Part shown: piece by piece, positions 5,030 to 5,458 of the stretch
Numbering within the stretch: the first letter of the stretch is position 1
How the letters are laid out: the number at the start of each line of letters is the position of its first letter
Origin: Chloroflexota bacterium
Lineage (GTDB): Bacteria > Chloroflexota > Anaerolineae > Anaerolineales > UBA11657
NCBI GenBank assembly: GCA_003670425.1
Contig: QWRL01000166.1
Coordinates: 1 to 5,458 of the forward strand
Direction of reading: 5' to 3'
DNA: 5,458 bases
Notes under the pieces: model-generated
What the model was told of the DNA's origin: nothing
Databases searched by the model: none
The model's input: the letters and a program-made list of their open reading frames with translations, nothing else
Made by a program: the position numbers and the translations under genes

Positions 5030-5458
5030 GCGGGGGGCGCGCTGCGCCGGCTGCCACTTTTGATTATAGTGGCGGGCGCATTATGGCTCGGCCTGTGGGT
5101 GCGTGTACACGGCGCACTGCACTACCCGTTTAATGCGGATGAGATTGTGGTGATCCAGAACGGCGTGCGCGACATGTACGGCACTGGCCCGGACCGCCAT
5201 CTGGGTACAAATTGGGCGACGCTGGTGTTTGGTGTGCCGCTGCGCAACTCGCATTCGCTGGCGCCGCTGTGGTGGTGGCTGCAGGCGGGCCTCCGCTACT
5301 TTTCATCTAACAACGAGACATTTGTTTTTCGGGTACTGCCCGTCACACTTGGAGTGCTGGGGGTGGCGCTGTTCTACCGCGTTGCGGCGCCGGTGTTCGG
5401 CGGGCTTGTGGCAGCCCTGCTTACTGTATTGCTTTCTACAAATGATATTTTTGTTTAT
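4967..5458 (+). CDS. GT-C membrane glycosyltransferase (ArnT/PMT-like), N-terminal part; runs off the right edge
   Basis: An open frame of 164 codons reaches the window end without a stop. From the internal ATG at 5012 the protein starts MRLKRHAGGALRRL, a basic cytoplasmic N-terminus, followed by a first membrane helix PLLIIVAGALWLGLWVRV. Then comes HYPFNADEIVVIQNGVRDM, whose D-E pair (D43-E44 counted from 5012) is the catalytic acidic motif in the first outside loop of GT-C/ArnT-like enzymes. LAPLWWWLQAGLRYF and FRVLPVTLGVLGVALFYRV then fit the next loop and helices. The predicted role is transfer of a sugar from a polyprenyl-phosphate donor outside the membrane. Two starts are possible: ATG 4967, the first ATG after an in-frame TAG at 4952, preceded by a -10-like box; or ATG 5012, which gives the cleaner N-terminus. 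Neither has a good Shine-Dalgarno. The gene is divergent from the GT-C pair on the other strand and its 5' end overlaps theirs by 63 or 18 bases if that gene starts at 5029. Confidence 0.85.
   Translation, partial: MSQQFGGALLASGHSMRLKRHAGGALRRLPLLIIVAGALWLGLWVRVHGALHYPFNADEIVVIQNGVRDMYGTGPDRHLGTNWATLVFGVPLRNSHSLAPLWWWLQAGLRYFSSNNETFVFRVLPVTLGVLGVALFYRVAAPVFGGLVAALLTVLLSTNDIFVY
5063..5068 (-). promoter_or_regulatory. Perfect -10 consensus TATAAT on the minus strand, upstream of the GT-C pair
   Basis: The complement of 5063-5068 reads TATAAT. It sits 33 bases before the GTG at 5029, so a transcript would begin near 5056 and have a leader of about 27 bases. No clear -35 element is visible at the right spacing. 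It lies inside the coding sequence of the divergent plus-strand gene, where it could also be a chance match. If real, it favours one of the upstream starts for the minus-strand operon. Confidence 0.3.

Noticed and set aside
1..5458. Insertion sequences, CRISPR repeats, tRNA or rRNA genes
   Set aside because: No transposase frames, terminal inverted repeats, spaced repeats or tRNA-like cloverleaf elements were seen, including around the deletion junction at 630-786.

Overview
The window is a GC-rich stretch of bacterial chromosome that looks like part of a cell-surface glycan (polysaccharide or glycolipid) locus. Nearly everything recognisable is a sugar-transfer enzyme: the 5' end of a GT-B (GT4-like) glycosyltransferase, a broken sugar-nucleotide epimerase, an intact GT2 polyprenyl-phosphate sugar transferase, two tandem multi-membrane-spanning GT-C transferases, and the beginning of a third GT-C protein. 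The protein style (ArnT/PMT-like GT-C proteins with WAT.GYVD[IV]P signatures, and few clear Shine-Dalgarno sites) would fit Chloroflexota or a similar environmental lineage. That placement is an impression, not a demonstration.

Layout. Bases 1-332 (minus) carry the N-terminal 110 codons of a glycosyltransferase that continues off the left edge. Bases 333-443 are a divergent intergenic region with -10-like boxes and a 12-bp palindrome. Bases 444-716 (plus) carry an NAD-dependent sugar epimerase that keeps only about 63 recognisable N-terminal codons before running into unrelated sequence. Bases about 643-786 may hold the decayed 3' end of another gene whose stop codon directly abuts the next start. 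Bases 787-1512 (plus) encode a complete GT2 enzyme of the dolichol-phosphate-mannose-synthase type. Two minus-strand GT-C genes follow convergently (1524-3242 and 3242-5029), overlapping each other by one base as TGATG. At the right end a plus-strand GT-C gene begins around 4967 or 5012 and runs off the edge; its start region overlaps or nearly overlaps that of the minus-strand operon.

How the genes could work together (inference): the GT2 enzyme would charge a polyprenyl-phosphate with a sugar on the cytoplasmic face. The GT-C proteins would use polyprenyl-linked sugars on the outer face of the membrane to modify a glycan, lipid or protein. The GT4-like enzyme would act on the cytoplasmic side with a nucleotide sugar. 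The broken epimerase and the adjoining remnant suggest that the locus has lost material by deletion, in a patch of clearly lower GC than its surroundings.

I do not see a mobile element, CRISPR array, RNA gene or defence system here. The most notable points are the deletion scar at about 630-786 and the crowded head-to-head start region at about 4948-5070.
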